Assembly: GCA_016648135.1 (NCBI GenBank)
Contig: JADDOH010023643.1
Coordinates: 372,001-436,000 of the forward strand
Reading direction: 5' to 3'
DNA: 64,000 nt
Origin: Agrypnia vestita
Lineage: Eukaryota; Arthropoda; Insecta; Trichoptera; Phryganeidae
Part shown: one piece after another, positions 34,266 to 44,660 of the stretch
Layout: the number at the start of each line of letters is the position of its first letter
Numbering within the stretch: the stretch's first letter is position 1
The notes under the pieces: model-generated
Told to the model about the DNA's origin: nothing
What the model saw: only the letters and a program-made list of their open reading frames with translations
The model's database searches: none
Made by a program: the position numbers and the translations under genes

Positions 34266-34418
34266 TTTGCAAAATATCACTCCTACCTAGGTTATGTGTG
34301 ACGCGCTTCAACTAAAAAATATTTCATGGACTATTACTATACTAATAAGGACATATACTAATAAGTTCTTGATTAATTTTTGAGGTTAAGAAAATTTTAG
34401 TATTGTGTACCATTTTTA

Positions 34419-34866
34419 CTCCCTTTATATTAACTCGAAGCGTCTGCTTGCTTACCGTCAACAAAAACTTTGAATCAATATGTAGGTATAATAGGTACAT
34501 CACTACGAATTTCGAAAATTTACAAAACAATTGGTTCACAGATGACAGCAAAATTGGGTTTTTTGGGAAAAAATCAAATAATAATTTATTTCTTTTAGAT
34601 TTCTGCTTAGTTTTGAAGAATTCTACATTACTCAAATCTGATTCTGACTAAATCATTTGACGCTGGAAATTCATAAGGTACGATATTGATGATAATTGAA
34701 TCTATCAAAATCTTGACATCTCAAAACATCTGACATTTTAGAAATATATTAAATTTCTGTAAGTTTAGTGTTATGTTATATGTTTTAATTCGTCTTTAAT
34801 TATTGTTATATTTTACAAAGAAAGGGAGTATAGTAAAAACTTGTTTTTTTTGGGTTACTTTTTTAT
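34419..34866 (+). mobile_element. MITE-2 copy 2
   Basis: Left end TACTCCCTTTATATTAACTC with AAGCGTCTGCTTGCTTACCG. Right part ATTTTACAAAGAAAGGGAGT followed by GGGTTACTTTTTT. The last 135 bp match 37061-37196 at roughly 90 percent by eye. The inverted CTCCCTTT ends next to TA fit a Tc1/mariner-like MITE. The exact right boundary (34828 or about 34866) is uncertain. Confidence 0.65.
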
Positions 34867-34892
34867 TATGTCTTAATTTCTTATATCGTATT

Positions 34893-36335
34893 GAGGCGTA
34901 GAGTTGCAAAACCCGCTCTGGACGAATTTTCAAAAAATTGAAATGAGAGTGTCATATGATGGAGTTTAAAAAAATCTATCCTATAAGACTAAATTGAGTC
35001 ACAAATCTCGCACCATTGCCTTGGAATATTAAAACAAATATTTGGATAAGTTACAAAATCCGCTCCGAATCAAACTTGAGTTGCGAAATCCTTTCTGGAA
35101 GAACTGACCAATCATGGGCCGCGATTCACCAACTATTTGTATGAAATTCAACATGGCCACAGTTTATCGTACCCTTGTTGTTGGATTTTCGCTTGTGAAA
35201 CTATTGTGATATAAGATTATTATAATGGACGAAACTTTAATTAGTGTCAATGAATCTCTTCCTGGAGAATCTAGGAAACGTCCACGTGAACCAAACACAT
35301 GGAAACGTAACGGAATAGTCAAGAAAGGTAAATACAATTTTGGCTTTTACTCCTCTATTCTGTAGTTTATTTCATGAATACTTCAGTGGCGGTACACCAC
35401 GATACATATTAGACACATTATTTTTTTTAAGAATGAATTGATTATTTTGAATAAGTAATTTAAACAAGTTATGCGTTTAGATCTTCAATAAATAGCAAAT
35501 GATGTAAATGACAAGACTGTTGTAGATATCAAAATATGGTAGAAACGCATATTACGAACTTTTTATGCTTCTAAATCTGAGCTGAAATGCCAACACCTAC
35601 AAGGCACAGTATAATAACTACTTATAATTTTTATTACAGGTATTCATATCATCAAAGAAATTACCCGTAATTCCCAAATGTGAACATGAAACCAATGTAT
35701 TTAAATGCAGCTCCCTTAAAGGGGTGGATTTTAAGGCATTTCACGGTACCTACTATGTGACTCCCAGTAAATTGACACAAAATGCCAGTCAATTTCTGTA
35801 AAGGGACCAGGGACACATATAGACTGCAACGTAAAAACAATACGTATTTGTAATCTGAATCGTTTGCTTATTTTTATTATTATTTTACATGAAATTGTCC
35901 CGAAATATGTTTTTTTAAATTCTTAAATTAAAACTAATTATTAATTCATCAATACAGCTATAAATTGGATACCCAAATTAAGCCGCCATATGCCAGAACT
36001 GTTGTTTTTATGTTCTGCGCGACGTTCATGCATATACACTTGCGTAGTTTAGTGATTGTCAAAACCCTCTCCGTTCATGGAAGTGCGTAACATAACCCGC
36101 TCTGTTTCAAGATGAGTTGCAAAATCCGCTCCGTGTGTTTTTTAAAATGCTTTATTTTAAATAGTAAGATGTTTTTTTAGAAATTGAGGTATTTTTCATA
36201 AACTTATTATATTGATAAATATATTAAAAATTAAAAATAATATGAATATGGCATAGTGTGGAACAAAAATTGTTTTTTGCGATTTACTCATAAACAGTAA
36301 AAGCCTCCAGAGCGGGTTTGGCAACTCTACGCCTC
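34893..36335 (+). mobile_element. 1.44-kb DNA transposon with 31-bp TIRs and subterminal repeats
   Basis: The left terminus reads GAGGCGTAGAGTTGCAAAAC then CCGCTCTGGACG. The reverse complement of the right terminus reads GAGGCGTAGAGTTGCCAAAC then CCGCTCTGGAGG. The TIRs match at all but two of the first 32 positions. Degenerate copies of GTTGCAAAATCCGCTC lie inside both ends: 34996, 35050 and 35078 at the left; 36058, 36083 and 36114 at the right. This arrangement is typical of transposase binding regions. A gene remnant lies at 35225-35801. No clear target-site duplication is visible (flanks ATCGTATT and ATATATGC). I infer a cut-and-paste element whose transposase gene is mostly deleted. Confidence 0.78.
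35225..35801 (+). pseudogene. remnant of a transposon-borne gene, two exon-like blocks
   Basis: Block 1 begins with ATG at 35225: MDETLISVNESLPGESRKRP, then REPNTWKRNGIVKKG, then AAAGGTAAATAC, a fair 5' splice site at 35327/35328. A pyrimidine-poor stretch ending TTATTACAG at 35639 could be the acceptor. Block 2, 35643-35801, reads FISSKKLPVIPKCEHETNVF, KCSSLKGVDFKAFHGTYYVT, PSKLTQNASQFL and a stop. Block 1 is charged and carries R-x-P/N-x-x-WKRN. Block 2 has the C-x...C and FH-x-x-YY...K-x-x-Q pattern. From memory both resemble the N-terminal part of large uncharacterised insect transposon proteins (those ending in a DUF7869-type domain). The blocks do not join in frame with the obvious splice sites, and the catalytic part is absent. 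The family assignment is tentative. Confidence 0.5.
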
Positions 36336-36446
36336 ATATATGCATATTTTCAATTTTAAATGCTTTAGGATAATCAGTTGTGTAGAGCATCTTTCAGGTG
36401 TAATTTTTGCAAAAATGGCAGTGCTATTTTAGTTAAAATTAATTTT

Positions 36447-36663
36447 CTTACCATCATGCTATTTCTCCGCGGGGGTAGGCCACACTCTTCAGTTCTGACA
36501 TACAACTTTCGCGTATCCATATTCATACAATTTCGCATGCAAGCTGGACGATTGCTGAGGCAACGGGACCATCTTCCAGTATCTTTCGCGGTCGCCTTCT
36601 TCTAACCATTATTTCCTCTTTCATTCGCTCAACACGCCCAAACCGTCTGAGCGACCCTTTTTA
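36447..36663 (-). mobile_element. RTE-like LINE, (GTTA)n family, 3' part of an interrupted copy
   Basis: On the minus strand this continues from 37392-37197 after an insertion. Pieces: GGTCGCTCAGACGGTTTGGG (the LRWFGHV region), GTGTTGAGCGAATGAAAGAG (VERMNE), TCAGCAATCGTCCAGCTTGC (LNNRRACM), then ATGATGGTAAG at the 3' end. The tail is reduced. The frame at 36378-36605 is an antisense shadow. Confidence 0.8.
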
Positions 36664-37196
36664 CTTTCTTTCTTTTAACTCGTGGCGTTTGCTTGCTTGC
36701 CGGCTTGCAATCGATTTTTAACCCTTTTCCCGTGATCCAATCGAGCTGAAACTTGGCAAGTAGACTCGTGGCGACGATCAAGAAGATTTATCAAATTTTC
36801 GTTAAAAAAAATTATATTTATAATATAATTTCGGATATTTTGAAATTTTATTGGTTTTTTCAAATTGGAATCATTAGAAAAGTTTGATTACTAACAACGG
36901 CGGCCCGATAACGTCGCGGAATATTTTCTAAATTTAAATTACTCCGTCGGTATACATAATAGGAATGTCGAAATGTCGAATGTCGAAAATCTAAATTGAC
37001 TGACAAATGTTTTTAGAATTTAATCTTCAAAGCATGAAGTGTCTAATCAAAGCTTAAAACTTATGACATTTTAGAAATAAATTAAATTACTGTAAGTTTA
37101 TTGTTATGTTATATGTTTTTATTCATCTTTAATTGTTGTTATATTTTACAAAGAAAGGGAGTATAATAAAAACATGGTTTTATGGGTTACTTTTTT
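36664..37196 (+). mobile_element. MITE-2 copy 3, inserted into a LINE
   Basis: It lies exactly where the LINE homology breaks. The LINE reads ...GCGACCCTTTTTA up to 36663 and resumes at about 37200 with CTATTTACCCTGCTAAGATC, and the uninterrupted copy at 17431-17964 joins these two parts. Inside are TGGCGTTTGCTTGCTTGCC, CAATCGATTTTTAACCCTTT and ACTCGTGGCGACGATCAAG (compare 9231-9516), and the shared 135-bp right end (compare 34731-34866). It is therefore younger than the LINE copy it interrupts. Confidence 0.75.
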
Positions 37197-37392
37197 TAAT
37201 TCTATTTACCCTGCTAAGATCAGTTTTGCATCATTTCCTAATATCTTCATTCTGTACTCTGTCATAAGTGGATTTTCCACATATATACCTGTAAGTGATC
37301 TCCTCTCCTCTCTATGCAGTCAACTTTCATTCATTTTCTGCCAGCTCCCAGGCTTCACTTCCATAGATCAGTGTTGGTATCCAAATTTCAAT
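37197..37392 (-). mobile_element. RTE-like LINE, (GTTA)n family, 5' part of an interrupted copy
   Basis: On the minus strand: ATCTATGGAAGTGAAGCCTG, GGAGCTGGCAGAAAATGAAT (SWQ-x-x-NE), ACTTATGACAGAGTACAGAA and ATATTAGGAAATGATGCAAA (DIRNEC), leading into the MITE insertion and then 36663. Confidence 0.8.
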
Positions 37393-37539
37393 GTAGTAAA
37401 AGATTATCCAAAATGCGAAATTTAAATTAGTAGCATTAAATTATTTTCAATCGATATTATTTTACCAGTGCGTGTAAATGCGTAGGTAGTCGCGATGTAA
37501 AAAAGCCTCTCAAAAAAGCATCGACAAAGCCTTTTCTTG

Positions 37540-37760
37540 GGGTTCTATTCAATGGCGGCTACCTGCACTGACATCCAGTGTGATAAATGAGTTATTGTAT
37601 CATCTCCATGGCCGGCCAATAAGAATTGTTCCGCCCTCCCCGCTCCCTCCGCCCCTGGCCCGGCGCGCACCCCTGGCGCTCGCGGCTCCCACCCCTAAAC
37701 TGTCGGCCATCTTAGATTTATGCCCCTTTTGTTTTGTTTGTACGGTTCATGTATTCACGA
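37540..37760. other. GC-rich island 11 with G-quadruplex-prone C-tracts
   Basis: From 37634 to 37661 there are five C-runs of 3-4 bases with loops of 1-4 bases (CCCTCCCCGCTCCCTCCG, then CCCCTGGCCC), a canonical G-quadruplex motif on the minus strand. GGCGCGCACCCCTGGCGCTC follows. This is the most GC-rich spot in the window. It has promoter-like composition but no ORF with a domain. Confidence 0.45.
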
Positions 37761-37923
37761 ACACAATTTAATATTGGATGCTGGGGAAATTTTTTCTGAA
37801 CATTTGTGTAACTATTGTTAATTTGAGTTTTTTAAGCTTTTTTGTCTTTTTGTATTGACGGGTTCTAGAGAAATTTTAGACAAAGAACTGTTTTAACATA
37901 CAGATTTGTTTGTGAAAGTGAAC

Positions 37924-38760
37924 TTTTAATAATAATAATAATAATTGGATAATTTGTATAGCGCCGTTTTCGCGAAATACTCACCTCAAGGGCGCTTTAC
38001 ACAGAGAAATTATTATCTTACAAGACAACTTACTGCTAGAAAAGAAAAAACTTATTTACTATTACTTATTCACTAGGTGGCATACAAGAAGTGGAATTAA
38101 AATTGAGTACTATAATAGTTTGTGAGTCCCTGAAAGAATTATGTGTTTTCGCGGAGTGCACAATATGAGTGGAAAACATTAGCTAGCGTTGTTGTGGTTA
38201 GATTTTATAGGTTTTTATAGGATTGTCTAAATAAATGCGTCTTAAGTTGTTTTTTGAACAGTGGTAAGCTGTCAGTTTGTCTCAGTTTGTTAGGTAGTTT
38301 GTTCCATAACTTTGGTCCAGCCACCGCGAAAGCACGATCACCGAAATTAGTTTTGTGGACGCGATTTACTTCAGCTAACCTATTTGTATTAGATGTTGAT
38401 GCTGAGCGAAGTGTTAGTTGTCTATTATTTGCGGAGAATGGAATGCAGAAGTCGGTTATGTATTGAGGGGCCATGTTGTGAATAGCCTTAAATATTGTAA
38501 GGCAAAGCTTATATTCAATTCTCTCTGGACATCTAAGCCAGTGAAGGTTTTGAAGATGGTTTGAGATGTGCGCAAACTTTGAAACGCCGGTAATAAGTCT
38601 TGCGGCGGCATTAAATACAGATTGTAATTTGTTTATTTCCTGTTTCGGGAGATGAGCGTAGATACCATTACAGTAGTCTAAGCGAGAGATAACGTATGCA
38701 TTTATTAGTGATTTTGTTGCTTCTGTTGGGATGCTTTTGCGAATAGATAGATTTAATGTG
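37924..38760 (-). mobile_element. CR1/L2-like LINE, intact C-terminal ORF and (ATT)n tail
   Basis: An uninterrupted minus-strand reading frame of about 185 codons runs from 38760 to the stop near 38205. Blocks in order: SLINAYVISRLDYCNGIYAH, LPKQEINKLQSVFNAAARLI, HISNHLQNLHWLRCPERIEY, KLCLTIFKAIHNMAPQYI, ANNRQLTLRSASTS, FGDRAFAVAGPKLWNKLPNK, FKKQLKTHLFRQSY. This is the standard C-terminal end of CR1/L2-type reverse transcriptases. About 280 bp of 3' UTR and an (ATT)n tail at 37924-37941 follow. 5'-truncated at 38760 by a stop. The absence of stops suggests a fairly recent insertion. The plus-strand frame at 38254-38466 is a shadow. Confidence 0.92.
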
Positions 38761-39159
38761 AAAGTTTTGTCTTAAAATAATTTAAAAAATGGTATATTTA
38801 AAAACTATTTATAATTTTTTACATACGAGTATATCGCCAATATATTGTAATTTTTCATTAGGGATAAACAAAATTTTAATCAAATTTTATCAACTTAATA
38901 ACTTTTCATAATAGTATTTTTATACCTACCTATATTTATTCATTATTAAGTAAAATATATTATAAGATACTAGCTAAAAACTTGAATCTTATATTCAAAT
39001 GATAATAATCTTATTTTAAGGATTAGTTTTTTTTTTATCACCCTGATGAAGGAAAACATTGTTATTAAAATTATTTTCTTTGTTATGATGAAAACGTTTT
39101 GGGATTTAATATTCGTATACAACTGCGAAATTATAAGGGGCAGGCTTAAATAATTATTT

Positions 39160-39281
39160 ACTTTTTTAAAACTAAGTTGTGCTCTGAAAAAAACTAACTT
39201 GATGGTCTCCTGAATCAAAGCTCGATTCTACGACCAGTGATCAATAGGCGAGTGTTACTCACTTGTCTAACTAGCTACTCA
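39160..39281 (-). mobile_element. SINE-A copy, diverged
   Basis: On the minus strand: GTTAGACAAGTGAGTAACAC in A-box position, GTCGTAGAATCGAGC in B-box position, then AGGAGACCATCAAGTTAGTT and a body ending ACTTAGTTTT. The order fits the copy at 23096 but with many substitutions. Confidence 0.5.
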
Positions 39282-40130
39282 AACTAATTAACTATAAATC
39301 AAATTTATAATTACATATTCACTCTACAATAATACAATTTAATCTTAAATAATTAGTTCGAATTGATAAATAATAACAGACTATCAATAAAACTATCAGA
39401 ATGGAATGAAAATTACAAAATTATAATGTTACGACACATTTAATAATCTCCTTATTAATGATACGATTATTACACAAGTCTTGAAAACGTGACACGTAAT
39501 TACATATTAAATAATAGGTGGTGGAACCTACAACAATTAGCTGGCGCAAGATAAAAAAGTATAACATTTACCCTGAGTACATTAACTTTATGTGTGTTTG
39601 TCACACCCCACGATTCAACAAATTATAGGGAAAAACTCGTGTTTAACCATCAAGGAGGCAATGTTTTTAAAAGGGTTATTTTTTTAATATGGAACCCCAG
39701 TATGACAATTGAAAAAGCTGTGCCATATAACAGTGAGCAGGTTTTCCATAAAATATGATATTTTTACAGGATCTCAAATGACCGTGATTTCATAATTGTT
39801 GTTAGTATTAAAATTTTATGGTATTATTTGCAAAATAATTATCATACAGAAATATGACAAAAACACGAAAGTAGTTGAAGAGAATACTAAATAAATAATT
39901 CAAATATGACACTTACTCTTATATATGTTTGACTCATTGAACTGTCATGTAATTTAAATTAGTAAATAAATTTTTATTTCGTTTATCAACATGAAATTCA
40001 TAAGGACCAATGCTTTCCTTTTGAAACCATTTATCCATTGCCTAATGTATCACAAAAACAGTATCATATCAAATAGACGACGTAATTTTCGACGTAATTT
40101 TTCAAGTTTTTTAATTTGGAACTCTCTGTA
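39282..40130. other. AT-rich stretch, nothing recognised
   Basis: No gene or repeat supported. Confidence 0.35.
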
Positions 40131-40572
40131 AGGAATGAAAGTATGCGGTAGAAATGCGGTCACTAAGACGCTTGTGTGGAAAAACTTTGGTCGATAGAGT
40201 GAGGAATGAACAAATTAGATATGAATGCAATGCTGGCTGTAGTGTGGTAAATAGAATAATGAAAGGAGCGCTGAGATGGTTTGGTCATGTGGAACGTATG
40301 AACGAGGAAAGGATGGTTAAGAAAATAAATGAGGCGAGTGTTGAAGGCAACAGGAATAGAGGGCGTCCGCAAAAGACCTGGCACGATCAGATACTACAAA
40401 TATTTGAGGATGGCACCGTTAAAAGCCGCAACAACCGTAGAACTTGTATGAGAAGATGTATGAATGTGGACGAAGCAAAAGTGGTATTCCAGGATAGAAG
40501 AGTATGGCATTCAATTATCACTGCCTACCCCTGCGGGGAAACGGCGTGATGGTTAGTTAGTTAGTTAGTAGT
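40131..40572 (+). mobile_element. RTE-like LINE 3' end with intact 131-codon ORF
   Basis: The best-preserved reading frame of the (GTTA)n family, open from 40154 to its natural stop at 40549. Blocks: MRSLRRLCGKTLVDRVRNEQ, IRYECNAGC, GALRWFGHVERMNEERMVKK, NRGRPQKTWHDQILQIFEDG, NNRRTCMRRCMNVDEAKVVF, QDRRVWHSIITAYPCGETA. It corresponds to the LINE ORF2 C-terminus downstream of the RT domain. The TGATGG at the stop runs into (TTAG)n at 40552-40570. The absence of any stop over 131 codons marks it as one of the youngest copies here. It diverges in places from the 32739 copy (LVDRVRNEQ against MYDRIKNED), so subfamilies exist. Confidence 0.92.
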
Positions 40573-41039
40573 AAACGAATAACGTCAAAAATAAATAAGG
40601 TACAAGTTATATTAATCCCACTATACCTAGAATTTACGCTCTCGGGAACGAATTGAGTCTCTTTGAAATATTCTATTGCTCAATGTTTCTGCATATTATA
40701 GAACTACAATATTTTTAAGGTTTATCGAGGCAGTGGTAAAATTGATTAGAGAGAGTATCTAAGCCGTTATTTTTTTTTTGTAAAAAATTTATAGTGATTT
40801 TCTTTTCTTCAATATACAAATAATGTGTTATATAAACTACTGAATGTGAGCCTTATTTGTCTTTATAAGTACGCCCGCGTTTATAGATATTTCATTCTAT
40901 AATGCAAATTACAGAGAACTTAATAAATAAAACTACTGAGATTCGTTTCAACTATAAAAATTTGATATCGTTATTTTCACAACGTAATGGCAAAGACATA
41001 ACATGATTGAATGTATGTTTTAATTACAATAATCAACGT

Positions 41040-41310
41040 ACACAATAAACCAGATCCGGGCATTTGATGGTTAGCCACTACTGCAATAATATGATCTGCA
41101 TTTTGGCGTGAAATCGCAAGGCAGTTCGGAAGCAAAGTGGCTCGCCACACCGGCCTTGGTTTATGACGTGTCGGCCTGAAATATCGCTGGTTCGTGTCTA
41201 CCTCGAATAATGCAAGGACAATTAGGACTGGAACACCCTGTTCCTGTGCCACGTGCAGTGCACACACTTGCACGTGTAGTTGGTTCGTTTCGCAGGCGAT
41301 AATTGAATAG
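41040..41310. other. GC-rich island 12
   Basis: Single-copy block with GGCTCGCCACACCGGCCTTG, and CCACGTGCAGTGCAC followed by CTTGCACGTG, two E-box-like CACGTG sites. The 98-codon minus-strand frame at 40977-41273 shows no domain. Confidence 0.35.
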
Positions 41311-43399
41311 TAGGTTTTTCTTGCACAACTTAATTGAATGTAGTGTACCTAATCAAATCTTTTGAATTAAAAACTTTTGAATTTGATTCTTATAGTAGAT
41401 TTAAATTAAGGTTATTTGTGTTTTCTCTTTTTGTACAAAAAAATTTTCTTCTCAAATTGTTATTAAATTTGAATGATTTGTTCATGTTTCTTGTGCCTTA
41501 TAAAACAATTTTATATTAATTTACTTTTTAAAAAGGAAAATAATTACGTTACATTTTCCACATAATAAATTCTGTGACTTTTTTAGTTTTAAACGTGAAT
41601 TTTTTTTACATAAGTTTACATATCTTGCAGCAGCGTGTAGTCAGTAGGTAGGTACTTTTAAATTATCTGTACCTAATTACTAAGAAATAAATAAAAATAT
41701 AATATACTATTTTGATAATATAGGTAGTTATCATCATATTCAGTATGTATATTTTATGACAGTTATTTATTTAATTTCTCATGTTTCAATGTAAAACTTA
41801 TGAGTCGTGCTTCAATCTACTCACTATAGGTAGGTATGTGCCAATTTTCTTGATACAAAATGTATTACATATGGTAACAAAAAAATTGTGCGTTATTAAT
41901 TCTGTAAAAATTTAATATTTCTGTGATAACAGATCAATGTTTTATACTTTATTAGGAATAGTTAATAGAATTTTTTTCCACGAGAATTGCGTTGAAAAAA
42001 ATTCAATTAACGGATTATTGCGGATACAATATTTATTAACAAAGTAAAAAGTGAATATAATGAATCTGGTTCTGATCTGGTTCCATTCCACTAACAACAA
42101 CCAGAAATTCCACTTGATACTGAGCTGGCATTTGGTCAAATTATGGACAAAACTTGTTATGTTCTGAGCAAAATAGACGCTTATTGAGACGTATAGACAC
42201 ATGTTCGCGTTAGATGTAAAAGGTAAGGACAGGGTCGGGTTGGTGTGTCAGGCAGCAAGGACGCAACCTCAAGCACCAGGAAGGCACAAGGATAATTTCG
42301 TTAATTTTAATTTAGTATTAAATAGTAAAATAAAATTATAGTAAGTTTGTAATAAAATGATCAGCAGCCCAAGTAATGTTCTCCATTAAAAAATAGAGAG
42401 GTAGAAACAAAACCGCCACTTTGCAATTTGCAAGAACAGAGGATGACGTATTTGACAATGATTTGCATTTGGAAAGCAGTGATAGTTTTAGAATTGATAA
42501 GTGCTCTTGAAAATCAATTTTAAAATCTCTGCTCTGGTTATATAATACATGTATCTCAATTTTGTCAATTGTTAAGTGGCAATTAATTTTCTAAATCCCT
42601 CAAATGTAGCCTGGTTGGGGTATTATAAAGACTGGAAATGTCGAGGGATCACTAGAAATGTGAAGAACGAAGTTCATGTCTAGTGACTGCGTATTAAATA
42701 AAACTTTAAATAATTTTTTTTGTTTAATTTGCTCGCGACAGCCGTAACCTCGTGATAAAATTATTAAATGTGCAAAAATATTAACATCTCATGTAACCAA
42801 CAACTTAAAAAAGAATATGAAAATTAAGATGAATGAATGCCTTAAATGGTTAATAATTACAACGAGAAGAGAACAGGATATTAAGGCTTTAGTGTCGAAA
42901 AGAAGTAGAATAAGATGCAGTGAAATTTTATCTAGTACTTTCAGAATTTACGAACATAAAAATGCTTATTCTCGCAGAAAAAAGCCAAAAAAATCGTTGT
43001 GACATATATATCATATATATCTTAATATCGTTTTTTTTGGAACAAGTAGGTATATAAAATATTTTTTTATTAACTACTAATATCTTAAACGAAAATTATC
43101 AAGCTAAGATAAAAAAAATCAAAGTCATTCTTTTTAATTCCGCGTCCGGCACTGTATAAATAAAATATTTGTTCGTGATTATTAACCACATAAATAAGTT
43201 TAGCACATAATTAAATCGTTTTGAGGCGTTATTTTTAATGACCAATTAAAGAACCTCACTACCGAACTATCTATATATTTATCTATCTAATACTGATATT
43301 AGAAAATTAAAAAAACTATAATCAAACTCATGCGGACGTTTCACAACTATCTAAAAATATTTTAATGCTGTCTAAAAACAATTTGTATAGTAATACAAC
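41311..43399. other. AT-rich stretch, mostly nothing recognised
   Basis: A short GC-richer patch lies at 42205-42300 (GGACAGGGTCGGGTTGGTGT). Open frames here are low complexity. No repeat match found. Confidence 0.35.
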
Positions 43400-43520
43400 T
43401 TTATTTTGTTAAGTGGACACACTGGTTGGATGGAAACTGGAGGTTCTAGGTTCGATTCCTTGTGAGCTTGTACAACTATATGATTTTTTCATGCCTGGGT
43501 GGTTTTTTGTGTTTCGCTAA
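43400..43520 (+). mobile_element. SINE-B fragment
   Basis: Has a B-box-like GGTTCTAGGTTCGATTCCTT, then GTACAACTATATGATTTTTT and CATGCCTGGGTGGTTTTTTG. The last phrase resembles the body that follows the tRNA-like head in several lepidopteran SINEs (from memory). The head is incomplete. Confidence 0.45.
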
Positions 43521-43824
43521 AAAATTTAAAAATTAATTATAAGAAATAATTCCCGAGGCAATAACAAGGAAATTAAAAGTAAACTGGTAAAAAAAGTAAT
43601 ACGGTATTTAAAATTAACCCGTCTTAAAACAAGAATGTTTAATTAAAGCATTATTCCAAACATTACAAATGTTAGCTTGAACAGTCGTTTAAACATGTAA
43701 TACGTGCTTATACATGTAATGTAAACATGCTTATACATAATACTTATCAATCGTTATGGAGATAAACGACTTGATAGATAGCATTTTTTAAAATATTTCT
43801 GACTTATCTCCTATAAAAGGTTGG

Positions 43825-43946
43825 AACTAACTAACTAACCATCTCACCGTTTTCCCACAGAGGTAGGCAGAGAGGATAGAATTGTATATTCTTCTGTATT
43901 GGCACACCACTTTTGCTTCGGCTACATTCATACATCTTCTCATACC
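43825..43946 (-). mobile_element. RTE-like LINE 3' end, (GTTA)n family, short copy
   Basis: On the minus strand: GCCGAAGCAAAAGTGGTGTG, CCAATACAGAAGAATATACA, CTCTCTGCCTACCTCTGTGG, GAAAACGGTGAGATGG, then (TTAG)n at 43825-43838. Only about 120 bp of the 3' end are present. Confidence 0.82.
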
Positions 43947-44379
43947 GAATACTAATACCGAATTATATAAATAATTCATTTACTTTAATAAAAATTAAAT
44001 AAAATAACTAAAATCTCGTGAGAAAATTCTGAATCTGTTTTTAACATAAAAAATCAACATATATATAAATTAGGCATTACCATCTTGTTTTATTAATATT
44101 TTTTTTTCTTAAGATATTGTTTTAATATTATAATAATAATGATAGGTATTTTATAAGTAAGATTGAAAATTTTTTCTACCTTTGTAACGCCTTTTGTTTT
44201 AATAAAACACTAAAAACTCTTCCCCCTCATTTACCATTTCTACTTATTTTAATGTCGATGTAATTTGATGGTTCCCAATATCTGATCCTGCCCAAATAAA
44301 ATTATTTAAAATGTGAGCGAATTGAAAATATTCAACACAACCTCACAATATTACGAAACCTATAACACACCTTTGTCAT
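43947..44379. other. AT-rich stretch, nothing recognised
   Basis: No gene or repeat supported. Confidence 0.3.
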
Positions 44380-44660
44380 CCATTTTTCACCCCCAGACAA
44401 AAGCAATTTATTTAACCGAACATCTGTAGTAAGCATGCATTTGGCTGCAAACGTTTCCACATCCGAAGACTCGACTGGCAATTATGGCGCTATTAGTTAC
44501 ATCGTCTGTCCGGGAGGCACCGCTTTATTATTGTGGACCTTCCTCAACCCCATATGAACACATTGAACAACCTTTTTTAGGGATAATTGTCATTCCATAG
44601 ACAGCAAAAGCAGCCTTTACTCTTAGCGCAAATCCATGTAGTATTATTTATAAGTTATCT
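44380..44660. other. GC-richer island 13
   Basis: Single-copy block with CATCGTCTGTCCGGGAGGCA and CAATTTATTTAACC. No ORF longer than 60 codons. Regulatory DNA is only an inference from composition. Confidence 0.3.

Noticed and set aside
39045..39110. CTGATGAAGGAAAACATTG, hammerhead-like
   Set aside because: The GAAAC part is missing and no stem forms. At most a decayed relative.
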